54,688 nucleotides of DNA from an uncultured Collinsella sp. (GTDB taxonomy: Bacteria; Actinomycetota; Coriobacteriia; Coriobacteriales; Coriobacteriaceae): positions 1 through 54,688 of the forward strand of contig CABSNF010000002.1 in NCBI GenBank assembly GCA_902478995.1, in the 5' to 3' direction. Made by a program: the position numbers and the translations under genes. Shown here piece after piece: positions 17,010 through 24,987 of the stretch. The stretch's first letter is position 1. Each line of letters starts with the position of its first letter. The notes under the pieces are model-generated. The model had not been told where the DNA came from, did not search any database, and saw nothing but the letters and a program-made list of their open reading frames with translations.

Positions 17010-17780
17010 ATGAAGATTGGATTTGTCGGTTTTGGCAATATGGCGAGCGCTATGGCCGATGGCTGGATCGCTGCCGGTGTAGCTGCGAGCGACATGTGCG
17101 CCTGTGCGGGTCGCTACGACGCACTGGTTGAGCGCTGTGAGGCGCGTGGGATGGCCGCTTGCCACGATGCCGCCGAGGTTGTCGCCGCATCCGATATCGT
17201 GGTCGCTGCGGTTAAACCGTACATGATCGAGAAGGTATTCGCCCCGCTCAAGGATGCTCTTGCCAAAAAGGTCGTTCTGTCGGTTGCCTGGACCTGGGAC
17301 AGTGCCAAGTGGGAGCAGGTCCTGCCGGGCGTCGCGCACATCTCGACGGTGCCCAACACACCGGTTTCGGTGGGCGAGGGCGTCATCGCTTGCGAGAAGG
17401 CTTCCACGCTCAGTGATGAGCAGAGCGCAGTGGTGCTTGATCTGCTTGGCAAGCTCGGTGCGGTGGTCGAGCTCGATACGAGCCTGCTGTTTGTGGGCGG
17501 CACGGTGGGTGGTTGCGCTCCGGCATTTGTCGCTATGGCAATCGAGGCCCTGGGCGATGCGGCGGTCAAGCACGGTATCCCGCGTGCCGATGCCTATCGC
17601 ATTGTGAGCCAGATGGTGCTGGGTACGGCAAAGCTGCAGCTTTCAACTGGTCAGCATCCTGCGGCGATGAAGGATGCCGTATGCTCGCCCGGTGGCGCCA
17701 CCATCAAGGGCGTCGTTGCGCTCGAGGACGCCGGCATGCGCAGTGCCCTGGTCAAGGCAATTGACGCAACTCTCCAATAA
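17010..17780 (+). CDS. proC: Pyrroline-5-carboxylate reductase
   Basis: Last step of proline synthesis: reduces pyrroline-5-carboxylate with NAD(P)H. It has 256 residues. The Rossmann motif GFVGFGNMASAM is at the N-terminus, followed by DIVVAAVKPYMIEKV, HISTVPNTPVSVGEG, and the C-terminal dimerisation helices with LSTGQHPAAMKDAVCSPGGATIKG, the family signature. It stands alone, with a large hairpin after it. Confidence 0.95.
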   Translation: MKIGFVGFGNMASAMADGWIAAGVAASDMCACAGRYDALVERCEARGMAACHDAAEVVAASDIVVAAVKPYMIEKVFAPLKDALAKKVVLSVAWTWDSAKWEQVLPGVAHISTVPNTPVSVGEGVIACEKASTLSDEQSAVVLDLLGKLGAVVELDTSLLFVGGTVGGCAPAFVAMAIEALGDAAVKHGIPRADAYRIVSQMVLGTAKLQLSTGQHPAAMKDAVCSPGGATIKGVVALEDAGMRSALVKAIDATLQ

Positions 17781-17940
17781 AACCGACCAAAAAAAGACAG
17801 GTTTATTTTGGCAGGTTTTTCCTGCGGTTTTGTCGTATGTGCGAAAAGCGCCCCGCAACCGGATCGTTACCGGTTGCGGGGCGCTTGCGTTTGCCCAGAT
17901 AAAACCGACCAAAATAAACCTGGCCCTTTTTGGCAGGTTA
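17777..17940. repeat. Bidirectional terminator within direct and inverted repeats
   Basis: The centre is a perfect 17-bp stem (17846-17862 with 17870-17886, loop ATCGTTA). On the minus strand it is followed by TTTT, so it can end the small gene at 17938 as well as proC. Around it, ATAAAACCGACCAAAA occurs twice in direct orientation (17777-17792, 17899-17914), and AGGTTTATTTTGG (17799-17811) is the reverse complement of 17909-17921. Confidence 0.8.
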
Positions 17941-18111
17941 GTCCCAGAAGCTGTCTTCCTCATCCTCGGACTTGGGTCCGCGGTCGACGTACATCTTATG
18001 GGTACGCTTCTCCATTACAAAGGCAAGAATCGCAAATAACAGGATGCCGCCGGCGAAAAGGATGGCAAAACCGGTGCGGGTGCCAAACAAAAAGGAAAAA
18101 ACTGCGTCCAT
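17938..18111 (-). CDS. Small membrane protein (57 aa), unknown function
   Basis: A short gene on the minus strand. It encodes MDAVFSFLFGTRTGFAILFA, then GGILLFAILAFVMEKRTHKM, and ends in an acidic tail (KSEDEEDSFWD). It has one membrane helix (about 13-33), a basic patch and an acidic C-terminus. GAAGG lies 9 bases upstream of the ATG, and a terminator follows. It shares the 18112-18222 spacer divergently with serS. I do not recognise the family; codon use and the clean topology support a real gene. Confidence 0.7.
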   Translation of the reverse strand: MDAVFSFLFGTRTGFAILFAGGILLFAILAFVMEKRTHKMYVDRGPKSEDEEDSFWD

Positions 18112-18130
18112 TGGGTGCCTTCTTGCGTAG

Positions 18131-18159
18131 TTGAGTTGGGTCGTAAACGCTCATAAGTA
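18131..18159 (+). promoter_or_regulatory. Possible serS promoter
   Basis: TTGAGT (18131-18136), 17 bases, TAAGTA (18154-18159). The spacer to serS also holds the palindromes AAGTATATACTT (18156-18167) and GGTTGCAACC (18183-18192). No T-box features are seen. Confidence 0.4.
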
Positions 18160-18222
18160 TATACTTGCCCATACATGTACAAGGTTGCAACCTAAATGGA
18201 ATGTATATCGCCGGAGGATCTA

Positions 18223-19506
18223 ATGCTTGATATCAAGTTTGTTCGCGAGAACCCCGATGCCATCGATGTCGCCATGGCTAACCGCCAGACGTCTTGGGAT
18301 CGCGAGAAGTTCTTTGAGCTCGACGACGAGCGTCGTGCCGTCATCACCGAGGTCGAGGAGCTCCAGGCTACGCGCAATGCCGAGTCCAAGAAGATCGGCG
18401 CCCTGATGAAGGAGGGCAAGAAGGACGAGGCCGAGGCCGCCAAGGAGGCCGTGCGCGCCGTCAACGAGAAGATTGACGGTCTGGCCGAGCGTCGTACTGC
18501 CCTCGAGCAGGAGCAGTACGACTTCATGGCTCACCTGCCCAACATTCCTTGCGAGGCCACGCCGTACGGCAAGGACGAGGACGAGAACATCGAGCGCCGT
18601 CGTTGGGGCACCCCGCGCGAGTTCGACTTCGACTTTAAGCCGCACTGGGATCTGGGCACCGACCTGGACATCCTCGACTTCGAGCGCGGCAACAAGCTCT
18701 CCGGCAGCCGTTTTACCGTTCTCGGTGGCGCCGGCGCCCGCCTGGAGCGCGCCCTCATCAACTTCTTCCTCGATACGCACACCAGCCGTGGCTTTAAGGA
18801 GTGGTGGCCGCCTATCGTCGTCAAGCGTCAGACCATGTTTGGCACGGGTCAGCTGCCCAAGTTCGAGGATGACGCCTATCACGTCTCGGGCGACAACTTC
18901 CTGATCCCTACCGCCGAGGTCGTGCTCACCAACCTGCACGCCGGCGAGGTCCTCGATGCCGACACCCTGCCGCGCCGCTACACCGCCTTCACCCCCTGCT
19001 TCCGTGAGGAGGCCGGTTCCGCCGGTCGCGACACCCGCGGCATCATCCGTCAGCACGAGTTCGACAAGGTCGAGATGGTCAAGTTCGCTAAGCCGGAGGA
19101 GTCCGACGATGAGCTCGAGAGCATGACCGCCGAGGCCGAGTACCTGCTGCAGCAGCTGGGCCTTCCGTATCGCGTGATTAGCCTGTGCACCGGCGACTTG
19201 GGCTTCTCTGCCCGTCAGACCTACGACGTCGAGGTCTGGCTGCCGAGCTACAACGCCTACAAGGAGATCAGCTCCTGCTCCAACTGCGGTGACTTCCAGG
19301 CTCGCCGCGCCAACATCAAGTATCGCGACCCCGAGAACTTCAAGGGTTCGCGCTACCTGCACACCCTCAATGGTTCCGGCCTGCCGGCCGGCCGCACCAT
19401 GGCTGCCATTCTGGAGAACTACCAGAACGCCGACGGCACCATCACGATCCCCGAGGTTTTGCGTCCTTACATGGGCGGTCTCGAGAAGATCGAGCCGGTC
19501 GCGTAA
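18223..19506 (+). CDS. serS: Seryl-tRNA synthetase
   Basis: Class II synthetase that charges tRNA-Ser. It has 427 residues: the N-terminal antiparallel coiled coil (about 30-100, rich in Lys/Glu) that binds the long variable arm, then motif 2 (FREEAGSAGRDTRGIIRQHEF) and motif 3 (NGSGLPAGRTMAAILENYQ). The ATG at 18223 follows CGGAGGAT; an upstream in-frame ATG (18196) lacks a ribosome site. The substrate tRNA-Ser(GCU) is also in this window. Confidence 0.97.
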   Translation: MLDIKFVRENPDAIDVAMANRQTSWDREKFFELDDERRAVITEVEELQATRNAESKKIGALMKEGKKDEAEAAKEAVRAVNEKIDGLAERRTALEQEQYDFMAHLPNIPCEATPYGKDEDENIERRRWGTPREFDFDFKPHWDLGTDLDILDFERGNKLSGSRFTVLGGAGARLERALINFFLDTHTSRGFKEWWPPIVVKRQTMFGTGQLPKFEDDAYHVSGDNFLIPTAEVVLTNLHAGEVLDADTLPRRYTAFTPCFREEAGSAGRDTRGIIRQHEFDKVEMVKFAKPEESDDELESMTAEAEYLLQQLGLPYRVISLCTGDLGFSARQTYDVEVWLPSYNAYKEISSCSNCGDFQARRANIKYRDPENFKGSRYLHTLNGSGLPAGRTMAAILENYQNADGTITIPEVLRPYMGGLEKIEPVA

Positions 19507-19529
19507 CTTGCCTGCATAGGGGATATGCA

Positions 19530-19557
19530 AGGGCGCTCCTTCGGGGGCGCCCTATTT
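19530..19557 (+). terminator. serS terminator
   Basis: AGGGCGC and GCGCCCT flank a TTCG-capped inner stem; a short T-rich tail (ATTTCG) follows. Confidence 0.7.
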
Positions 19558-19606
19558 CGTGCGTAGGTCCATACCATGCCGTGCGGACAGCTCGATAGAA
19601 AACACA

Positions 19607-19646
19607 CGAACAACTGTTCTGTATACAGCCATCTACCTGCTATGCT
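19607..19646 (+). promoter_or_regulatory. LexA-like box over a promoter
   Basis: CGAACAACTGTTCT (19607-19620) differs by one end base from the Gram-positive/actinobacterial SOS box CGAACNNNNGTTCG. A TATGCT -10 hexamer is at 19641-19646, so the box would cover the -35 region, a typical repressing position. Confidence 0.5.
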
Positions 19647-19679
19647 TTTGCTAAATAAGAGCGAGAGAAAGGGGACGCG

Positions 19680-20057
19680 ATGGAGCTGTTTGATGATCGG
19701 GTGGTTTTGTTTGAGAGCGACGAGGGCGGGGAGTACCTGCTTGTAACGTGTGAGCCGTCTGGCATGGGTGGCCTGGTGGTTCGACAGACGAGTGAGGGGC
19801 CGTTGACGCAATGGTGCTACGAGGAGTCGCCGCATGTGGTCGAGACCTTTGTGACGCATGAGGCGCTTGTTGTCCTTGAGCACTTCTATGGCGTTGGAAC
19901 TTCTAATCAGGTGGCCCGAATGCTGAGCATCTCGTTTGCCGACTACGACTGTGCGCAACGGGTGCGGTCGCTTCTGGGGGAGCTTGGCGCCGGGTTCGAT
20001 GTGATCGAAAAGCCAATCGATCGCACGAGAAGCGCCGATGCTTGTGGTGCAGCGTGA
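19680..20057 (+). CDS. Hypothetical protein, 125 aa
   Basis: Not recognised. A soluble acidic protein with no signal peptide or membrane segment: a beta-rich N-terminal half (MELFDDRVVLFESDEGGEYL) and a helical C-terminal half with EALVVLEHFYGVGTSNQVAR. The ribosome site AGAAAGGGG is 6 bases before the ATG. It sits alone between serS and the tRNA-Arg cluster. The LexA-like box upstream raises the possibility of DNA-damage control; the function is unknown. Confidence 0.75.
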   Translation: MELFDDRVVLFESDEGGEYLLVTCEPSGMGGLVVRQTSEGPLTQWCYEESPHVVETFVTHEALVVLEHFYGVGTSNQVARMLSISFADYDCAQRVRSLLGELGAGFDVIEKPIDRTRSADACGAA

Positions 20058-20096
20058 CAAATTGCGGCCCGCGCGAAAAAAAGTTTGAGATTTTGC

Positions 20097-20127
20097 TTGA
20101 CTCTAACGAACTAAAGTGGTTTTATAT
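20097..20127 (+). promoter_or_regulatory. Promoter of tRNA-Arg copy 1
   Basis: TTGACT (20097-20102) and TTTATAT (20121-20127), 18-19 base spacing. Confidence 0.6.
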
Positions 20128-20137
20128 GTCTTGCGCT

Positions 20138-20211
20138 GCGGCGTTACCTCAGCTGGATAGAGGGTCTGACTACGAATCAGAACGTCATAGGTTCGAATCC
20201 TATACGCCGCA
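20138..20211 (+). tRNA. tRNA-Arg (ACG), copy 1
   Basis: A 74-base tRNA: acceptor GCGGCGT/ACGCCGC, anticodon loop CTACGAA (anticodon ACG, normally edited to ICG by TadA deaminase), T-arm AGGTTCGAATCCT, CCA encoded (20212-20214). Identical to copies 2 and 3. Confidence 0.97.
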
Positions 20212-20224
20212 CCAATTGAAATTG

Positions 20225-20254
20225 AAAGCCTCCGGCAACGGGGGCTTTTCTTTT
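20225..20254 (+). terminator. Terminator of tRNA-Arg copy 1
   Basis: AAGCCTCCG-GCAA-CGGGGGCTT then TTCTTTT. Confidence 0.85.
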
Positions 20255-20375
20255 ATGCCGGCACCGCATGGATTCGAACCTCGGTCGAGGCGCGGGCGTC
20301 AAGAAAACGCGGAGCGTTTTTAGCCCGCGGGCGAGTCCGCCGGCAGGCGGGCGAAGCCGGTGCTGATCCGCACGA
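20255..20375 (+). repeat. tRNA-tail element (tRNA-Arg copy, 3' truncated)
   Basis: GGATTCGAACCT (20270-20281) is the reverse complement of the tRNA-Arg T-arm (20189-20200). The core has CGCGGGC/GCCCGCG (20291-20297 with 20323-20329) enclosing AAAACGC-GGA-GCGTTTT (20304-20320), then GCCGGCAGGCGG and GAAGCCGGTGC as in the tRNA-Leu element. It breaks off after GATCCGCACGAC; the direct tRNA copy and second terminator are missing. Confidence 0.85.
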
Positions 20376-20416
20376 CAACTTAATCGGCGCTTCGTAATAA
20401 TTTTCCAAATTGTCGC

Positions 20417-20445
20417 TTGACCCATCGGGGGCTCGCGTGCATAAT
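20417..20445 (+). promoter_or_regulatory. Promoter of tRNA-Arg copy 2
   Basis: TTGACC (20417-20422), 17 bases, CATAAT (20440-20445). Confidence 0.75.
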
Positions 20446-20457
20446 AATCCGTGCGTT

Positions 20458-20531
20458 GCGGCGTTACCTCAGCTGGATAGAGGGTCTGACTACGAATCAG
20501 AACGTCATAGGTTCGAATCCTATACGCCGCA
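20458..20531 (+). tRNA. tRNA-Arg (ACG), copy 2
   Basis: Identical to copy 1 over the whole gene. CCA is encoded. No antisense T-arm follows this copy. Confidence 0.97.
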
Positions 20532-20544
20532 CCAATTGAGTTTT

Positions 20545-20571
20545 AAGCCTCCGGAGACGGGGGCTTTTCTT
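20545..20571 (+). terminator. Terminator of tRNA-Arg copy 2
   Basis: AAGCCTCCG-GAGA-CGGGGGCTT then TTCTTAT. Confidence 0.85.
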
Positions 20572-20651
20572 ATATCGCGATGCACCGAAGATCGTGCCAA
20601 GCCCTCCAAATGAGTAAAAATCAAATTCGATAACTTTTTTTGAAAAAACGC

Positions 20652-20680
20652 TTGACCATTATTCAGTCCATGTGCATAAT
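20652..20680 (+). promoter_or_regulatory. Promoter of tRNA-Arg copy 3
   Basis: TTGACC (20652-20657), 17 bases, CATAAT (20675-20680), nearly the same as the copy 2 promoter. Confidence 0.75.
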
Positions 20681-20692
20681 AATCAATAAGTC

Positions 20693-20766
20693 GCGGCGTT
20701 ACCTCAGCTGGATAGAGGGTCTGACTACGAATCAGAACGTCATAGGTTCGAATCCTATACGCCGCA
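20693..20766 (+). tRNA. tRNA-Arg (ACG), copy 3
   Basis: Identical to copies 1 and 2; CCA encoded (20767-20769). Followed by its terminator (20779-20809) and a remnant tail element. Confidence 0.97.
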
Positions 20767-20778
20767 CCAATTGAAATT

Positions 20779-20809
20779 GAAAGCCTCCGGCGACGGGGGC
20801 TTTTCTTTT
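20779..20809 (+). terminator. Terminator of tRNA-Arg copy 3
   Basis: AAGCCTCCG-GCGA-CGGGGGCTT then TTCTTTT. Confidence 0.85.
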
Positions 20810-20810
20810 A

Positions 20811-20845
20811 CGTAAACACCGCATGGATTCGAACCTCGGTCAAAG
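20811..20845 (+). repeat. Remnant tRNA-tail element (tRNA-Arg copy 3)
   Basis: ACCGCATGGATTCGAACCTC matches the start of the copy 1 element, including the antisense T-arm (20825-20836). The hairpin core is absent: only the first part of the module is left. Confidence 0.75.
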
Positions 20846-20943
20846 GGGACTATTTCTCATCGACTCGTGTAAGATTTCGAGTATGCGCCTCGGTGAGCCC
20901 GTGGCGCGCTCTTTCTTTAGACGGCCGATCAGGGTGATATTTC

Positions 20944-23385
20944 GTGGCAGAGCGTCCGACATACAAGCTCAGGTTTCTCGATCCCAAAAAGCGCTTTCCG
21001 GCCATGCCCGAGCAGCCTGCGGGACGCTCGTATGGCGTGGTTTGGAAGCTCTTTGGCGAGGACCCGCATGAATCATGCTATGTCGTCGAATTCGTCGGCA
21101 AAAGCCATGTGTCGCTTTTGGGCTACGTGAGCGTTTCGGGTGAGGTCTATAAGGTGGACCGTCCCGTTAACGAGATGTCGCTGCCCGACGATCCCGACAT
21201 GCAACTGATTCTCGACGAGTCCGATTCCAACATCGGTGAGATTGCGGTCAGGGGTGCCGATGGGACGATGCGCTCCCGGGCGCGAGTCATCGGCTCTCCC
21301 GAAGGAACCATGCGCGAACAATCCGATCGCGAGACGTGGAATTCGACGCGCAGCCTTCGCTACGGCGAGTTCATGGCCTCGATGTTCTTGCGTTACGTGA
21401 TATTCGCCGATTCTGAAAACTCCATCTCAAGCACGGCAAACGGTGACGGCCTCGACGAGGGCATGAAAAATGCCGTCGACAAGATCAAACTTGTAAAACT
21501 CCCCGAGCCGGTTGAGGTACTGCTGGGTTTTGATTCCACGCCGCTGCCCGATGCAATTGAAACGTTGCTCTACCGCATTGACCATACAGATAATCCAAGT
21601 GGCATTGAGCGCTATGCCGCCGCTTTGATGGGCGAAGTTAATCTGCCACGCCTGCGCACCATAGCGGCTAAAACCGAAATGAGCCTGGCGCGCATCGATC
21701 GCTCGAGGCTCTTCTATCTCAATTTTGACCGTAGCCCGCTGGACCAGGACGAGATCGATACCCTGCTTGCCGTCGAGTGCCGCCTGAACCGCCTATCGGG
21801 CATCCTTGAGCGTATTGGAGCAGGGTTGGGCCCCGTTGCCTCGTCGCCAAGCTTTGAGGGCTGCTCGCTCTTCGACCTATGGCATATCAGCAAGACGACA
21901 AACGACGTTCCTCGCTTGCTCGAAACGCTGTCGAATGACAACCCGTGGGCCAAGCCGGGGACGGTTGCGTGCCAGCCGGGTGGAGAGTGGGACGTTCGCA
22001 CCCGCTTTGCACGTATCGTAGAAGCGCTCAACGTGATCACGCGGCTCGATTACACCTATCGAGCGAACGTCGCCGAGGGCATCATGCTGGTGCGATTTGG
22101 CCGCACGGTTGTCGATGCTATGCCGCGGCGCGAATACGATGCTCAAGATGACGCCTGGCGCGAGGTAGATGAGCCTAAGCGCGCAGCATGGGCCACCGAG
22201 CACGATGCGCGTATTGCGCTTACACTCGCGGCGGCTTGCTTTGCTTCGGGTGCTCGCATCACGCGCTGCTACGTGCAGATTGCGGCTCCCGACGGCGAGC
22301 AGGGCGAGCGCGTTGTTAAAACGTACTCCTTTGGCCGTGCGGCTTATCTGGCCGATTGCGTTTCTGTCGCCAAGGATCTTGAGAGCATGGATATGGACGA
22401 CATGCCCTGCAAGCATTTGCTCGAGGCATATGAGGCAGATGCGCCGGACATGATTGAGCCTGCAGAGGTTCACGCCCGACCACGCGATGACCATCGTCCA
22501 TTGCCGCCTGCGCTTCGCGATCTGCTGCTCGCTGATACGGCTGACGAGCTTGAGGTCATGGAGGAGGACAACGATCCGTATGTCGCCCGTGTCGTCGAGC
22601 TGCGCGAGCAATCCAAAGTTGACCGAGCCGGTGCTTTCGAGGGCTTTTCTCGCCTTGTCGAGGAGCTGGAAGCCAAGTGTACTGTTGCTGAGCTTTTGGC
22701 GACGGGTCCAGTGCAGACCCAGTTCTGCGACAACCAGCTGGTGCGCATGGTGCTGCCGGTGATGGAGGAGGACCGTTCCGTGCGTATCCTTCGCGCTCCC
22801 GATGCGCTGTATTTTGCCCAGCACGAGATTTGCAGCTTTTACGCCGAACAAGAGGACTTTGAGCGTGCGCTGCCCGAGGTGCGCCGTCTCTACGACTTGG
22901 CGCGCTCGTCCATGCAGTCTCACTTTGCCCTGATTAACGTGCTAGCACGCCTGGAGCGTTATGACGAGATTATCGAGGTAGCGCGTCACGGCCTGCGCAT
23001 TGCCAGCGACCGGCCTTCGATCGGTTACCTGTTCTATCGCCTGGCATTCGCCTACTGGAACTGCGACCAGCTCGAGCTGGCGCTGGCATGTTATCGCCTG
23101 GTGCCGCGCGGCGAGGAGTCGGGCGGCAGTGCGCAGGAGGAAATGCAGGGCCTTATGAACGAGATGGGCGTCATCAAACCGCCCACGTTTGAGGAGGCTG
23201 TCGAGACCATCCGCAAGGCAGGTCTTGAGCTGCCGCCGGTGCCCGCCGTGACCAATCAACTCGCGGATGCCGCCGTGCAACTCGTCGACAACGGCTTCTT
23301 TTTCTTGGCGCGCGGCTGCATCTATCAAATGTGGCGCACCATGGGTAACGATGAGCTCGGCTCCCTCAACCGCTCGCTGGGGTAG
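20944..23385 (+). CDS. Large protein with C-terminal TPR-like repeats
   Basis: An 813-residue soluble protein with no signal peptide. The first 550 residues are not recognised. The C-terminal part (about 620-740) is helical with TPR-like pairs: FYAEQEDFERALPEVRRLYD, HFALINVLARLERYDEIIEV and LAFAYWNCDQLELALACYRL. It starts at GTG with a weak AGGGTG site. TPRs point to protein-protein contacts; no enzyme motif is seen. It stands alone between the tRNA-Arg cluster and the AAA ATPase. Confidence 0.8.
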   Translation: MAERPTYKLRFLDPKKRFPAMPEQPAGRSYGVVWKLFGEDPHESCYVVEFVGKSHVSLLGYVSVSGEVYKVDRPVNEMSLPDDPDMQLILDESDSNIGEIAVRGADGTMRSRARVIGSPEGTMREQSDRETWNSTRSLRYGEFMASMFLRYVIFADSENSISSTANGDGLDEGMKNAVDKIKLVKLPEPVEVLLGFDSTPLPDAIETLLYRIDHTDNPSGIERYAAALMGEVNLPRLRTIAAKTEMSLARIDRSRLFYLNFDRSPLDQDEIDTLLAVECRLNRLSGILERIGAGLGPVASSPSFEGCSLFDLWHISKTTNDVPRLLETLSNDNPWAKPGTVACQPGGEWDVRTRFARIVEALNVITRLDYTYRANVAEGIMLVRFGRTVVDAMPRREYDAQDDAWREVDEPKRAAWATEHDARIALTLAAACFASGARITRCYVQIAAPDGEQGERVVKTYSFGRAAYLADCVSVAKDLESMDMDDMPCKHLLEAYEADAPDMIEPAEVHARPRDDHRPLPPALRDLLLADTADELEVMEEDNDPYVARVVELREQSKVDRAGAFEGFSRLVEELEAKCTVAELLATGPVQTQFCDNQLVRMVLPVMEEDRSVRILRAPDALYFAQHEICSFYAEQEDFERALPEVRRLYDLARSSMQSHFALINVLARLERYDEIIEVARHGLRIASDRPSIGYLFYRLAFAYWNCDQLELALACYRLVPRGEESGGSAQEEMQGLMNEMGVIKPPTFEEAVETIRKAGLELPPVPAVTNQLADAAVQLVDNGFFFLARGCIYQMWRTMGNDELGSLNRSLG

Positions 23386-23690
23386 GGGCGGCATAGAAGG
23401 GCTGGACCGCGCTTGTCATCCCATTTGCTCACCATGCCGACAAAACGAAGGGGCTACTGCTGCCGGCGTACCGGGAACATTTGCGTATAGATAAGGTATA
23501 ACGAATTAAGTCGTAGCGAATTAAAGTACGAATTACTGTATCGAGCAGGTTGCCGACAAATTGAATGGAGCCATTTGTATTTGCTCAAGTGGGTGGCTCC
23601 AGCAGGACCGGTAAGGTCAAAAGCGGCTAGGTCTGCTAAACCTGTTAAACTCTGCTAAAGTTGCTAAACTTTGTTAAAGTTGTTAAAACT
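23386..23690 (+). promoter_or_regulatory. AAA-gene control region with two repeat arrays
   Basis: No gene is present. CGAATTA occurs three times (23502, 23517, 23529). Closer to the gene, the heptamer TGYTAAA occurs six times (starts 23634, 23643, 23653, 23662, 23672, 23681) with strictly alternating 9 and 10 base spacing, ending just before the ribosome site GAGGAGGG. It could be an iteron-like protein-binding array or a phased A-tract bend. Confidence 0.75.
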
Positions 23691-23706
23691 AGCAGAGGAG
23701 GGTCGA

Positions 23707-24789
23707 ATGTCGAAAGCCATTAATCCCTTTAAGCCAACGGCGGGCATGAATCCGCCTGAGCTTATCGGACGTGACGCTGTTTTGGATGATTTTGCCGAGG
23801 CCCTTGAGAATGGTCCTGGTGCTCCCGATCGACTCATGCGCATCTCGGGCGTCCGAGGCACAGGTAAAACGGTGCTTCTCAATGCATTGGGTGATCTTGC
23901 GCGAAAAAAAGGATTCGAGGTTGTTGACGTCGCCTCGAATGCCGGTTTTTGCAGTAGAATCCTCGAGGCTCTACAACGAAATGTTCGTCTTGAGTCAATG
24001 TCGATTTCCCCATCAATTCTAGGAGTCAGCCTTGGCTCCGTTGAGGTATCGAAGTCGGCATCTCATCTGGGCGAGGCAATGTACGATGCCGCGAAGCGCG
24101 GAGGTCTGCTCATTACGCTCGACGAGATTCAGGATGCCTCAACTGAGGAAATGCGCGAGCTGGGCAATGAGATGCAGCTTTTGATTCGCCAAGGGGCGAA
24201 TGTCGCTTTTGCATTCGCCGGCTTGCCAACATCGGTGGATGGCGTGGTGGTTGATGATACCCTTACCTTCCTTCAGCGGGCAAAACATATCGAACTCACT
24301 CGTCTCTCCGATTTTGAAGTCGGTGGATCGCTTGAGGATACAATGAGACGAGCGGGCAAGGAGCTCGATGAAGACGCCGCTGAGCTATTAACAAAGGCTT
24401 CAGCAGGCTATCCCTTTATGGTCCAGTTGGTCGGATATTACGCTTGGCAGGTTGCTGCGCGCAGCGGGGCGGAGAGCGTGAACGAAGGGTCCGCGCGTAA
24501 AGGTATCCAAGCGGCTCTTGATAGCTTTAATGCTATGGTGATTGCCCCGGCGCTGCGCAGGGTTTCAGAGCGACAGTTTCAGTATCTCGCGGCAATGGCT
24601 CAATGCGAGGGCGATGAGATTGCCAACGGTGATATCGCCAAGAAGATGGGGTTGCCGGCGAACAAGGTCGGCTCGTATCGTAAACGTCTCATCGATGCGG
24701 GGTTGATTGAGCCTGCGGGCTATGGCTGTGTTTCGTTTGCAATTCCGTATATGCGCGACTATTTGTTGGAGGCGGTGCGGGAAAGGTAA
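23707..24789 (+). CDS. AAA ATPase with C-terminal winged helix
   Basis: A 360-residue P-loop ATPase: Walker A GVRGTGKT (48-55), Walker B LLITLDE (134-140), and a sensor-like FAFAGLPTSV. The C-terminal 75 residues (RQFQYLAAMAQCEGDEIANG, then IAKKMGLPANKVGSYRKRLI) look like a winged helix, the layout of archaeal-type and Orc1/Cdc6-like AAA proteins found on bacterial accessory islets. The ATG at 23707 follows GAGGAGGG. It is less GC-rich than its neighbours, which suggests transfer. No partner gene is present. Confidence 0.85.
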   Translation: MSKAINPFKPTAGMNPPELIGRDAVLDDFAEALENGPGAPDRLMRISGVRGTGKTVLLNALGDLARKKGFEVVDVASNAGFCSRILEALQRNVRLESMSISPSILGVSLGSVEVSKSASHLGEAMYDAAKRGGLLITLDEIQDASTEEMRELGNEMQLLIRQGANVAFAFAGLPTSVDGVVVDDTLTFLQRAKHIELTRLSDFEVGGSLEDTMRRAGKELDEDAAELLTKASAGYPFMVQLVGYYAWQVAARSGAESVNEGSARKGIQAALDSFNAMVIAPALRRVSERQFQYLAAMAQCEGDEIANGDIAKKMGLPANKVGSYRKRLIDAGLIEPAGYGCVSFAIPYMRDYLLEAVRER

Positions 24790-24814
24790 AAATGGAATCG
24801 CTCCAAATTCCCTC

Positions 24815-24843
24815 TTGCCCATCCTCGACTGTTTGGTTACTAT
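24815..24843 (+). promoter_or_regulatory. tRNA-Ser promoter
   Basis: TTGCCC (24815-24820), 17 bases, TACTAT (24838-24843). Confidence 0.6.
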
Positions 24844-24857
24844 AGAACGGCTGTTAC

Positions 24858-24945
24858 GGAGAGCTGACCGAGAGGCCGAAGGTGCTCGCCTGCTAAGCGA
24901 GTATGCCCCAAAAGGGCATCTGGGGTTCGAATCCCCAGCTCTCCG
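24858..24945 (+). tRNA. tRNA-Ser (GCU)
   Basis: An 88-base class II tRNA: acceptor GGAGAGC/GCTCTCC, anticodon loop CTGCTAA (anticodon GCT), long variable arm (ATGCCCCAAAAGGGCAT), T-arm with GGTTCGAATCC, discriminator G, CCA encoded (24946-24948). Confidence 0.97.
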
Positions 24946-24961
24946 CCAGTTTAACTTTAAA

Positions 24962-24987
24962 GAAGGGTCCCATCGGGGCCCTTTTTT
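24962..24987 (+). terminator. Terminator of tRNA-Ser
   Basis: AAGGGTCCC-ATCG-GGGCCCTT then TTTTATT. Confidence 0.85.

Noticed and set aside
18220..19530. Long open frame on the minus strand opposite serS (and similar ones opposite metG, htpG, ppc and phoR)
   Set aside because: These mirror high-GC codon use of the real genes; they lack ribosome sites and family motifs.
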